Part shown: piece by piece, positions 46,515 through 57,273 of the stretch
Layout: each line of letters opens with the position of its first letter
Numbering within the stretch: position 1 is the stretch's first letter
Source: Saccharum officinarum
Lineage: Eukaryota; Streptophyta; Magnoliopsida; Poales; Poaceae
DNA: 64,000 nt
Assembly: GCA_020631735.1 (NCBI GenBank)
Contig: CM036197.1
Coordinates: forward strand, 48,097,880-48,161,879
Direction: 5' to 3'
The notes under the pieces: generated by a model
Told to the model about the DNA's origin: nothing
The model's database searches: none
What the model saw: only the letters and a program-made list of their open reading frames with translations
Made by a program: the position numbers and the translations under genes

Positions 46515-46843
46515 TTGAGTTGTCCAGTTCACCTGTTGATGCGAAAGCCAAAATAAAGAAACTGAATCAGGAATCCCTCGAGTTCATCAAACCGGATGTT
46601 TGCATTGGCTTGGGCATCGCACCTACGCCAACACTGAACTTGTCCCCATCAACCGGCAGGGGCGCAGGGCTATTTCTGGAAGGAGCAAAAGCCCTCCAAC
46701 TGCAAGAGAAGAAAGAACCGAGCGTTCCATTTCTGCAGATGGGAACACCGTCTCTTCAGAACCGATGCGTCAGGTGATTTGGACCCCCAGCAGTACACAA
46801 AGCATACATGCACACCACAAGGTTTTTGTTTTCTTGAACAAAA

Positions 46844-47104
46844 ACAGACGCGGTGCCTACATACATATCTGAACAAGAACAACACACGGCACGGGTGATC
46901 AAATCATGCTTGGAGTTGGTTCAGGATAAGTGTCATTATTGCACATGGATCGCATCCGGACACAACTGGGACTAATAGTGACAGGTACGTGCAGGCTCGC
47001 CAGGAGCTCCATTCTGCATCGGATAGATATTTGCAAGAGATCAACTTGAGTTGAGCCCCACCAACAAGTATTATTAGCAGGTCGGGGGACTCGGGACGAT
47101 GCAT
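46844..47104. repeat. Duplicated segment, copy 1
   Basis: It shares long identical phrases with 51245-51510 in the same orientation, for example GATCAAATCATGCTTGGAGT, GCAGGCTCGCCAGGAGCT and ATCGGATAGATATTTGCAAG, broken by substitutions and small indels. It is non-coding. Confidence 0.88.
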
Positions 47105-47391
47105 CGGCCGGCAACCACCGCGTCGCTTTCCGTGGGCAATCAGGCGGGCCGGTGGTGCATGGTCGTTTATCCACAGGTTTTTTTTTTTATCGGGATGGAT
47201 GGCTCGGCCTTTCTCGGTTCCAGGAGCCGCATTTCTCAATTTGTGCTGCCCTTTCGGTTCCAGGAGCCGCTTTTCTCAGTTTGGATCGGGATGGATTTCG
47301 GCTATCAGCAGTAGGATTTGCTGAGTGTGCAAAGATATCCACATATATTTGGATCAGATTGTATGTGTAGTGTACGTGTTTTTGCTTTTGC

Positions 47392-48930
47392 TTTTGTTTT
47401 CGTGGTCAACCATTGCATAACGGTATTAATTATAAGACACGGATTAAATTAGTAGCACATATGATAGAGCTCCCGTGCATGAGAAGGGTACGGCCGAGAG
47501 TGACAGGAACACGAGACAGTGGTTGTTTGTGTTGTGTGTTTACGTGCACTACTCGTGCATGCTCGTGTGCTCTGCACGCACGCATGCGAGCGCGTGCACG
47601 TAGCTCAAAGCCTGAAACCAACCACACAGCAGACAAAATGATTTGTTAAGCGTTTGAAATGTTGCTTATAGCAGCATTATGTGAACTATAATATATGCAT
47701 ATTTTTTAAAAAAAAACTTTAGCAATAGATTTTTGTGTGCATGTCTCATAATCTCATGGAGTCATGGAAATGTAATATTATTACGAGTCGGGTAGAGAGT
47801 CACCCACCTAATTATAGACCAATTTACCCACCGGGTCATGTGATTGTGGAGCCCGATGGACCTACCTAACAGGCCCAGATAATAAAAGTGGCCGAAGCCG
47901 AACCTGCACAGTGCACACCAACACGACCACAAGACCCGTGTTGCTACAAATGTCGCGGGCCTGTTGGTTTTGCGTGCTAATCAACCATAATAATAAAGGA
48001 CTGGCTAGTGTCCGTATTCTGCCTGCACAAGTAGGGAGCAAGCCCGTAGCGCGTCAGGCTCGTCGTGAGCGAGCGCAACAGAAGTGGGTCCCACGTCGCT
48101 ATAGACGTCGTTCGTGCCGCCCCGAGCATCGTCCGCGTCGTCAGCCGCTTGTGCAACACCCGATCTACTTTTGTAACATCCAAATAGAACCGTTGCAACA
48201 TATAAAAAAGACAGATGAAGTATTTAAAACAAAACATCTGAAACACTTATGAAAATGTCTGAAAAACATTTAAAAATCATTACAAACATATACAACATCT
48301 AGATGAATTACTTGCAGACATATGTATGAAACACCTGAAAACACTTGGAACATATACTTGACATGTATTTATATGCAACGTTCAGATTTACTTTTGTAAC
48401 ATCCAGCTAAACTTGCAACGTATGTCTGGACCAGATGAAACATTTGGAACATACACTTGGAACATATGTGTATAGTCATTCTAGCATGTGCAATATCTCG
48501 ATCTACTTTTGCAACATCGATATACAACACTTACAACATATCTCTGAAACATCTAAAACACTTGAAACTTACTCGATCATACAACATGCGGTTTTGACCC
48601 TTCTTGTTTGGCTGGTCACCGACGGTGATCTGCTCACTTCGGAGAAAAAAAAGCATATTATATGTATGTGTTTAGTATAATCAAACCAGATCATAGAGGG
48701 TGTTCGCTTCAGATTAAAATAGCATATGATCGTATTTCGTATACATGTATGTACAATATACATGCACAAGCATACGTTAACGCAACGTCGTCATCGCTTC
48801 TTCATGCCGATAATCAAAGATGCTTGAGAGGAAAACAATTGCATGCAGCTACAATATCATTGTTACAATATAAAAAAGCTCCCCAACGGCCTAATCTTTC
48901 AATGCAAAATGTAAACCTAGCAGCAACAAC
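47392..48930. repeat. Duplicated block A
   Basis: 47392-48000 and 48781-48930 match 56860-59490 in the same order and orientation (phrases ATGATAGAGCTCCCGTGCAT, TAGCAATAGATTTTTGTGTG, GCTTGAGAGGAAAACAATTG). Between its two matching parts block A carries copy 2 of the dispersed repeat, absent from block B. At 47639 it lacks about 1.86 kb found in block B. Confidence 0.87.
48002..48600 (+). mobile_element. Dispersed repeat family, copy 2
   Basis: Starts GGCTAGTGTCCGTATTCTGC, has a GC-rich part and then GATCTACTTTTGTAACATCC and many ACATATG/GAAACAC/TTGCAACAT subrepeats. It interrupts the duplicated block A. The right end is not clear. Confidence 0.6.
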
Positions 48931-49460
48931 GCGTGGCGGACGTGTGGTCGTCACACTCATCGATGCCATCGCCCATCCGAATTCCCCGGTGCTCTGCGGC
49001 TGTGGCGGTGCATGCTGGCCGGGCCACGCGCCGGGCGAGCCGCCGAAGACCGCGCGGGCCTGTCGCAGGTGTCGCGCTCGCGAGCGGCCACAGACCACGC
49101 GCACGGCATCAGCGCCGCCGACGACACCGGCATGCTGCATCTCCATGCATGCTGAAGGCATGGATCCTCGGTCAGACGGTCACGCCGCCGCACGTCGCAC
49201 GCGCGCGTTTTTGGCTGATGGCTCCCCTGCACCACTTCACCAAGCACCAGAGCTGCGAGCCGGGTCTCGCCCGTTCGCACGCAACTATCCCTGTCCCAGA
49301 GAACGATCATGCGTCCTGTCTGTCGTCGTGGGTTAGCGCTTCGCACGAGACGGCGACGTGCCGACGATGCCCGCTGGTGTGATTTGCGTTGCGTTGCGGC
49401 CTCCCCCAGTTGCGAGCAGCAAGCACCCGTGGTCCTGGTCCGTAGTGGTTTGGGCAACAA
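48930..49460. other. GC-rich region with overlapping open frames
   Basis: Both strands are open for 100-220 codons here. A minus-strand ATG frame at 49161-48814 (115 residues, MPSACMEMQHAGVVGG start) ends in sequence shared with duplicated block B, which would fit a 3' end, but no domain is recognised and GC content alone can produce such frames. It may be a gene or a captured fragment. Confidence 0.25.
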
Positions 49461-49734
49461 GGACCAGAGGGGGCTCGTACTGATGACACGTCATTGGACA
49501 AACCTGACGTGGCCCATTCTGAGAGTAGCATGTCGGTCCGACGTGGCACAATAGCCATAATACCGTCTTCCGGCTATGATCCAAGGTGGCGGAGACGGAG
49601 ATGGTTTCCGGTCCACACAAATCGCCGGAACAGCTGTGCCTACCTGTACGAAGTTTCAAGGTTTCAGGTACGATTTCGCGAACGCTACGAGGAATCTTTA
49701 GCTCGAGGATGGACGACTGATAGATGATTCGGAA

Positions 49735-50330
49735 GCGCTAGCATCCGAACGTCCCCACGCTACCCTTCATTTCGCGCTCCACGCTGGGCATGCGTCGCCC
49801 GAGCAACACGAGGGAAAGGCTGCGGCGCCTCCGATTCGGAAGGAGCCAACCGCGGCGTTGTATGGATGTCATGCCGGCGCCGGGAGAGACGATGCAGCAG
49901 AAGGTGGGGAAAAGTGATGCAACACCCGATCTACTTTTGAAACATCCAAATACAACACAAAATATGTCTGAGGGTAGTTAAAACACTTGAAACATGCTTC
50001 TGAAACACTTGAAAAAAACACCTAAAAAACACTTGAAAACCATTGCAACCATACACAAACATCCAAATAAAACACATACAACGTATGTGTGAAATATATT
50101 CAACATTCAGATAAACACACTTGTAACATGCGTCCGAAAACACAAATGAAACATCCCTCTGAAACATCTGAAGCACTCAAAACATACACTTGCAACATGC
50201 CTTTGAAACAATTGCAACATGTGCAACATCCCCGATCTACTTTTACAACATCCATATGAAACAAATGCAATATACATCTGAAACGCCTGAGACACTTGAA
50301 ACATACATATGCAACATAGGGGAGGAGAAG
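49735..50330 (+). mobile_element. Dispersed repeat family, copy 3
   Basis: Starts GCGCTAGCATCCGAACGTCC, has a short GC-rich part and then about 400 bp of the same subrepeats as copies 1 and 2 (ACACCCGATCTACTTTTG, TTGAAACATACATATGCAAC), followed by a GC-rich part to about 50520. It is inverted relative to copy 1. Confidence 0.6.
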
Positions 50331-50569
50331 GCTGGTCGGTCGATTCCGGCCGCCGGGGTGGGGGAGATCGGTCGCCGAGGTGAGAGAGGGCGCCGCCGGA
50401 GGAGGGGAGAGCGCCACGTTAGGATGAGGCATAGCTGTCCACTCCCCTGCAACACCGCCGCGCCACCTCCATGGATCTCGTTCGTGTTCCGTGGATCTCG
50501 TCAAGGTGGGGAGAGGGCACCATCAGTTGTGGATGAATCCACAAAGTCTTTCTACTTAGCTCGTCAAGT

Positions 50570-51240
50570 GAAGTAGCTATCAACGGCTTTAGCATGACAA
50601 CTATAACATCAAGCCATGGTAAACTGCCAAAGCTTCTGCTGTAGTGTAGCACCAGGGTTCAACCTTCTCCTTGCCGAGTTGCATTGCTCGCATCGTGTTC
50701 GGTTGGAAAGTCTGGCAAAGGCGCTTCCAACTCCTGGTTCAGGGTCTGAGCAAACAAAGATGAATCCTGCGCAATCAGAGCCATAAGATCCCACCCAGAA
50801 ACCAGAAGAGTTGGGGGCACCTACCGAAGGAGTCTTCCCTCCATCGATTCAATGACAAAATAGCTCTATTGAGAGGGCCTTTGACAACCCTCTGGAATGT
50901 GGCTCGCTCCTAGTTTTTCTTCCCCCACTCATTCTACGTAAGCTGGTGGCTATACCAGATTTCGTGTCTGATCGAACTTGAAACTAGCCCATTGAGCTTC
51001 TTGGATTCCAAACCAGAAAGAAGGATCGCACACAAGAAAATAGAGTTGGAATGAAAGATGGGATGAAGATGAACTTTATTCTCCTAGCTGCTCTCCATCC
51101 AGCAAGTTACTCTCTTTCAAAAGATGACAACTCAAGATTACCAATCAAAACCTACGCTTTTTGTCCGGACCCGACTGATGAAAGGGTAGTGGAATTTCAA
51201 AGAGCGATATACGAGGAAATGGAGAGATCAATGATTGGCA
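50570..51240. other. Unassigned sequence of different texture
   Basis: The composition is even and unlike the flanking transposons. A plus-strand frame near 51130-51240 reads KTYAFCPDPTDERVVEFQRA followed by IYEEMERSMIG. It does not resemble the surrounding repeats. Organellar DNA inserted in the nucleus is one possibility; I cannot show it. Confidence 0.25.
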
Positions 51241-51244
51241 GGAA

Positions 51245-51510
51245 CCAAAAACAGACGTGGTGCCTACATACACATTTGAACAAGAACAACACACGGGCGA
51301 TCAAATCATGCTTGGAGTTGGTTCAGGATAAGTGTAATTATTTCACATGGATCGTGTCCGGACATAGCTGGGACTAATAGGTCCGTGACAGGTGCGTGCA
51401 GGCTCGCCAGGAGCTGCATTCTTTTGCATCGGATAGATATTTGCAAGAGATCGACTTGAGTTGAGCCCCGCCAACAAGTATGGGGGGGACTCGGGACGAT
51501 GGATTGCAAC
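51245..51510. repeat. Duplicated segment, copy 2
   Basis: Partner of 46844-47104 (see there). It has several small indels, such as an extra 'tttt' before GCATCGGATAG and a G-run at the right border. Confidence 0.88.
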
Positions 51511-51757
51511 AGGAAGGACCGTTTGTTATATTATTACCCAAAAATACTATAATCGTGATGTTTAGAACATCAATATTGCACAAGTCTTCATAAAGGATAG
51601 AAATTAAATTATAACTTAAGTTTTGATACAAAACCGAAACAATCAAGTTCACATTGAAACAATCAGATTATATGTATTAGTAAAGAGATATATGCATGCA
51701 TCATTCGAATGGCTCTCAGTGCTGTCAAATGATTTGCTGTATATCAAAATCCATATA

Positions 51758-51758
<1 letters not shown>

Positions 51759-51832
<74 letters not shown>
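51759..51832. repeat. (CA)37 microsatellite
   Basis: An unbroken run of CA dinucleotides, 74 bp. It produces long His-Thr and Val-Cys open frames on the two strands that are not genes. Confidence 0.98.
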
Positions 51833-51836
<4 letters not shown>

Positions 51837-52477
51837 AGGAGGATCTTAAGTAAAGCTAACAGAAAGCCATTTAATAGCAGGAAACTGTGACTGCATTACA
51901 TAATACCTTCACTGTGACTTGACAACTCATTGTTTTCGGTGAAGTCAAAACAAAGAATTAGATTTCACGATTGAATATCACCCTCTCTCAGTCCAGTAAT
52001 GACCTTCATAAATCGAAATAGAAAGTATTATACAGCAGAAAATGGGATGGTACAGGCACAAGAGCAATGTTGACTAAAGAAACCCTAGTCGTCCTTCACA
52101 TGATAATTTCTTTAATATCTAGCAAGTCAAATAGTGACCCTATCAGTTCAACTCAATGAGCACCCTACTATTCCACTTCTATGTCATTAGAGATAATACA
52201 TTTTTTCCTCAGTCCTCCATGTCCCATCAATCCTCACTATTCTTGCATATACAAGAAATAAGCACATCAAAGGCTCCTGCCACTTTACCCTCCCCCTTTA
52301 CATACTTGCATGCTTTGTTGAGGCATATGCTCTGTTGACCCTCTTGCTATTGCAATCAAATAATTATAGATCATTGCAATATCCAGGTTTATATTTCAGT
52401 GTCAAAACATGAATCATTTATAAATGCTTTATACCATTAAAATTCATTTTATATAATATAACCATCTCATATTTAAC

Positions 52478-52920
52478 ATTATACATATCCTGAAAACTTT
52501 GGGAAAAGTTTTGTCATTCTCTACAGTGCACCAGCGTAGAAGCTGGCTGCATAGACTCCAAACAGCAAGATGAAGGAAACCACAAAGCCAATATGGTTTG
52601 TTATTCCTGCCTTGATCCACATTATGGTCCTTCACATTTTCTTCAGCTGAAAATGATGCTGCTGTCCTTATGATGCTCACAGCATCATTTGCTACTTATC
52701 TTGCCTCATGCATCAACTGAAATCACAATGCAAAATCAGTGATTGATGAATATTATGAATAACTAACTGAAGAAACAACAGCATTTGTTATGGCTTCTTA
52801 TCATAACTTTGCATCTGCACCAAATCCCTGAATAAACTTCATTTGGATCCATCTGTTAAAGCCAACAAGCAGTATCAGAGCCAGTATGATAAGAGAGAGC
52901 TCCCAATTTGATACAAAATA
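52478..52920 (-). pseudogene. ABCB (P-glycoprotein/MDR) transporter gene fragment
   Basis: The minus strand encodes FVSNWELSLIILALILLVGF followed by NRWIQMKFIQGFGADAK, a membrane-segment region of plant ABCB transporters. An intron-like stretch (52806-52717) ends in the acceptor TGATTTCAG. The second exon holds VANDAV, SIIRTAASFSAEE, and, after frameshifts, NHIGFVVSFILLFGVYAASFYAGAL and VENDKTFPKVFR. This order is that of the first or second transmembrane domain just before the ATP-binding domain. The donor site reads TT instead of GT, a stop replaces a Gln codon before VANDAV, and frameshifts follow. The nucleotide-binding domains are missing. Because the intron is kept, this is a DNA-level copy, not a retrocopy. 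Confidence 0.8.
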
Positions 52921-52949
52921 ATGCGTCGTTGTTCCTGATTTGGTTGTAG

Positions 52950-54230
52950 GGCTGAGGTTCAGATTATTCAAGCAAAATAACAGGTCATTGGTTCACATGT
53001 GCCATACAAAATAACAGGTCACTGGTTCACAAAAGCAAAATAACACTCAGGTCATAATCATCATCTCCTTGAGTACATTCCAGAACCAAAACAAGTTCAC
53101 CACTGCTACCAACGACGCACTGCAAGCAAGCTGTATAATCCTAGGGAGGCAGATGGACTTCGCATGGGAAACAAGCATGGCAGAAGCATTAGAAGACGAT
53201 AAAGAACTTCAGTAGGCAGTGGCAAAGGAAGGCAGACACAGTTTTTCTCATGGGTGCACGAAAGGTTATTCTAACCAAAAGGGAAAAAATTCATGCTGCT
53301 ACAAAAGCACAGTAGAAGCATAACAGCAGATCTCATATATTTTTTCCTACAGTAGTGTAGTCTTGCTGCTACACCAAAGAATAGTTTTTTTTGCAATGAG
53401 CCAGCATTAATAAAACGTTCTGTAATTGCAAGTTTTTTCAGTGGCATAAAGCCCCTAAACAATTTCAGCTACCTAATATTTAAGTTTAATTTAAGGTTGT
53501 TCATTTTCAACAATCTTTATGTATAGAACAATAAAACTTGATATTGAACTTGGAGCAACCATGAAGAAATTAGTATTAACAGCCAATCATTGATAATAAC
53601 AATATATCAGTTGTTCCAGTAATACATCTACCGATATCCATAGAGACTCTTCACTACAACCAAAGAAATAAATTTAAAAAATATGCATCAGGAACATGGT
53701 AGTACAATACCTGATCTGCCAGTGATCTTGCAATATCGATTGCTAGTTTATTACTCCTCGCAACATTGATTGCAAGCTTATTACTCCTCACTATATGAAA
53801 ATTCTTGTCCTCATTCTCTCCTAAAGAGCAATAGCAATAACAAAAGAAAGAAAAAAACACCCCATGAAAATGTTACAAATCTAGCTGTATTAATGAGTTT
53901 GGCCTAGTTAAATTTACAACACCCCATTGGTGTACATATCATGCATATTACATAGTTCGACCATTACGGAAATTTACACAAGGACTCCTTATATGCCACG
54001 AGGTAATATGACATGCATACACAAATGTTGATATATCTGTTTCAATGTGTTTAAACCAGATTGACATTAGCTAAGGATACCGACATGACTGAGATTGGTT
54101 CTGAGACTTGGACCTACTAAGCTCGAATTTTCAACACCAATTTATGACATGAGCAAATAATGAACCACCAGCCTATTGATTGATCCAAGCATCAGAGAGA
54201 TTTCCACTCAGCAATAGGGAATTTCATCAA
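52950..54230. other. Intergenic AT-rich region
   Basis: No gene recognised. A 30-bp unit containing TTATTACTCCTC is duplicated at about 53728-53790. Short minus-strand frames (for example 53271-53462) show no domain. Confidence 0.4.
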
Positions 54231-54235
54231 ACACC

Positions 54236-54800
54236 TTACATGCATATGTCAACTGACCAAGAGTGCACAATCGCAGACAGGGAGGGGGCAGTGTACTGAC
54301 GCACATGTTCCTTGTGCGCGGCCAGCACATCCTCCTGCGTGGTGGCCGTCGCAGTTGATTGCCTCCATGCACATCCCCAGCGCCCTCCTCGACTTAAACT
54401 GCTGCCACCACCGCGTCTCCGCCCTGCACTCCGGTCTGCTAGGAAGAGTGAGAGAGGAGGAAGAGGGAGGTCGGAGGCATGACAGGAAGAGGGTGGAGAG
54501 AGGGCCTCACCACCTCGATGGTGGTATGGCCGGCCGGTCGGCCGCCATCCATGCTGCAGTGAGTCCCGCCCCTGACCAGGTCCTTGCCTACCAGATTCGA
54601 CGCCACGACACCTTCCTCCGGCCAGATCGAGCTCCCCACCGTGGAAGACGCCTTGACGGGGGCAGGGACGGGGTGGGGGCAGGGAAGCCGGATCCAGGGC
54701 TAGCGTTCGGCTCCATGGCGCTCCATCCCCCTCCATGACGACCTTCGTCTGGCATTGCGACGCGTAGCCGCGACTCCTCCATGGAGGCGGCGGCACATGG
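54236..54800 (-). other. GC-rich patch, possible exon, not identified
   Basis: A minus-strand frame of about 186 residues is open, rich in Gly, Arg, Pro and Ser, and lacks a start codon at its beginning. Both strands are open, as expected from GC content. The segment ATTQEDVLAAHKEHVRQYTA near its end looks less like low complexity. No family was recognised. Confidence 0.25.
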
Positions 54801-54870
54801 GCATCATTGTTCCTGATTTGGTTGTAGGACCAAGGGCGGCGGCGGGCAAGGTCGACGGCGCGTTCCGGTG

Positions 54871-55485
54871 AGGGGCGGAGCCAGGATTCAGATACAGGGC
54901 CCGACCATACTAAGTGTCCATAAAAATTATACAGTACTCATAGGAGATGTTGACGTCGGCTTAAAAAATTGCGGAATTTAATGTTGGCTTAAAAATCTAT
55001 AATAAATTACCTGTAATCTCTTTATCTTAAAAAAATGTTACTCCCTCCGTCATATTTTGACTTTAAAATTTGTACTGAAATAATACATTCGACATGGTGT
55101 ATGCTTAGATTTGGCATAATTGGGGATCTTTATTGAGTTCAATCTATGGGTTTGCGCCATTTAAAGATTCCCTTAAGTTGCCTTAATTTTTTTTAAAATA
55201 CGCTATATTATAGGACGAATGAAGTAAATATCTAAATTTTGAAGATAAGAATTAAAGGGACATTCTTCATAGATCAATAATTCATGTCATATATGTATTT
55301 TATTTAGCCACTTAACATAAGATAATCAAGAGATATATTTGAGAAAAGCAATCTAAAATTAGTTAGTACATCTTGTTTATTTATAATCTCTAGTGATTAG
55401 TGAGACATAACTAAAAATAGTAATGAAAATTATGCAATGTTAGGGGGGGCCAGGCCCCTGCCCGCCCCCCTTGTCTCCGCCCCTG
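54871..55485. mobile_element. DNA transposon (non-autonomous) with nested Stowaway
   Basis: The termini AGGGGCGGAG and CTCCGCCCCT are perfect inverted repeats. The 9-bp flank GTTCCGGTG occurs at 54862-54870 and again at 55486-55494. Next to the right end lies a GGGGGGGCCAGGCCCCTGCC stretch. The interior is AT-rich and non-coding, with a Stowaway MITE at 55041-55224. A 9-bp duplication suggests Mutator type; an 8-bp hAT duplication plus one chance base is the alternative. Confidence 0.82.
55041..55224. mobile_element. Stowaway-type MITE, nested
   Basis: Flanked by TA (55039-55040 and 55225-55226). It starts CTCCCTCCGTCATATTTTG, and its reversed right end is CTTCATTCGTCCTATAATA. Confidence 0.75.
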
Positions 55486-55499
55486 GTTCCGGTGCCGGT

Positions 55500-55753
55500 G
55501 CAGGCGTGGAATATGGTGGCGAGGCGGCAGTGGCCTCCACGTACCGCAGAAGGCGGCGCGGTGGCGCGACGGCAGGGCAGGGAGGGAGAGGAGGTGTCAG
55601 CGGGCGAGCGCGAGGATGGAGCGGCGACGCGAGGGCGGGGAGAGAGAGGAGGATCGGCGTGGGCGAGCGGGGCGAGCGCAGGGATGGCGCAGAGACGCAA
55701 CGCGATAGTGAGGAGGCCTAATTGGATGCGGGATCTCGCGTGAGGGGGAGGGG
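55500..55753. other. GC-rich interval
   Basis: This continues the GC-rich text found left of the transposon at 54840-54870. Joined across the insertion it forms one GC-rich stretch, open on both strands, possibly an old exon. No motif was recognised. Confidence 0.3.
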
Positions 55754-55762
55754 AATGATTAG

Positions 55763-56734
55763 GAGACAATTCCCTGTGAGCCATTATAAAAAATGCAACT
55801 TCCTTCGCAGCCACCGAGAAAGTTTATGTTCCCTCTCAGCCATCACTTGGATTTTTTCTTCCCTTCCACGCCACTACCGTTAACTTTCATGGTAACTGCA
55901 ACTGACCGAAGTTCAAAATGTCCATTTTGCCCCTCTTACAGGCGGGCCCCATGCGTCAGTCGTCTTCTTCCTCACTCCATGGCGGCTGGGCGCAGCGAAC
56001 CCAGCCGAGTAGCGGCCGCGCGCGGTCAATAACGTAAAGCGACCACACAATATCCAGCAGAAAACCCAGCGACCGACGCGGTCCGGCAGACGCGATTGCG
56101 GGGCCCGGCGATTCGGACGTGGGCGCTCACCGCTCAGCGGCCACCACCCACCACCAGAAGCGCCCGCGCCGCAGAAAAGTTCGGCGCGGATCCGCTGGTC
56201 CGAGGCCACTAGGCCAGCTCGATGTGCTGCCGCGCAGGGCGTCGGCCGCGTTCGGGAAAGCGCCTGCCCGCCTGCATGCGCCTCAAATCAAAAAATGCAC
56301 GTCCACTTCGGTGTCCAGCATGCATATTCACATCGTCCGCCAGGACCACCACGCCTTGACGCTTACTACTACTCCTATTTCGTTGTCGTCGCCATCGCCG
56401 TCGCGACCACAGGTCGTGCGTGGTGGCCGTACGGGCAGTAGTAGCTCAGATGTAGCCGAGCTCCTTTCCCCTCTGTGCACGAGCAAGAGTGCAGCTCGTC
56501 AATGGCTTCCATGGCCATGGAGTGAGGAAGAAGAAGACTGACGCATGGGGCCCGCCTGTAAGAGGGGCAAAATGGACATTTTGAACTTCAGTCAGTTGCA
56601 GTTACCACGAAAGTTAACGGTAGTGGCGTGGAAGGGAAGAAAAAATCCAAGTGATGGCTGAGAGGGAACATGAACTTTCTCGGTGGCTACGAAGGAAGTT
56701 GCATCTTTTATAATGGCTCACAGGGAATTGTCTC
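55763..56734 (+). mobile_element. Mutator-like element with ~215-bp TIRs, Pack-MULE candidate
   Basis: Both ends begin GAGACAATTCCCTGTGAGCC, and the inverted similarity runs about 215 bp inwards to the phrase CATGCGTCAGTCGTCTTCTT (about 55950 and 56550). It is almost perfect. The 9-bp duplication AATGATTAG lies at 55754-55762 and 56735-56743, the hallmark of Mutator-like elements. The 530-bp core is GC-rich against the ends, with a plus-strand frame at 56119-56541 of about 140 residues (SSMHIHIVRQDHHALTLTTT inside). No transposase is present. GC-rich cargo between long TIRs is the layout of Pack-MULEs, which carry fragments of host genes. The source gene is not recognised. Confidence 0.85.
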
Positions 56735-57273
56735 AATGATTAGAGCTGGGTCCACCACCTGCGGGCGGGAACCAGGGAAGCGCCGGGTGAAGCCATCGGG
56801 CGGAGGGTGTTTAGTCTGCCGGGTGAACGATTGTTACCGAGATGTTTTAGCTGTAGAGATTTTGTTTTCGTGGTCAACCATAACGGTATTCGTTATAGGA
56901 CACGGATTAAATTAGTAGTACATATGATAGAGCTCCCGTGCATGAGAGAGAAGGGTACGGCCGAGAGTAGTGACAGGAACACGAGACAGTGGTTGTGTTT
57001 GTGTTGTGTGTTTACGTGCACTCGTGCATGCTCGTGAGCGCGTGCACGTAGCTGAAAGCCTCAAACCAACCACACAGCAGACAAAACGCAACCTGGCCCT
57101 GTCCTGTCCAGGCCAAGTGAGTACACTCCTACGTGTACATGGTTTCAGCCTATACTACCATTTGGGCGCGGCAGGGGGACGGGAATGTTGGCTCCATATC
57201 CGCTGGGATGATTGGCGACAACGACCCCAAGCGTCGATCGATCGTAGCCTGTTGGTTCTTATAATTAATTAAG

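Noticed and set aside
51623..51890. Frames with long His-Thr or Val-Cys runs
   Set aside because: Produced by the CA microsatellite.
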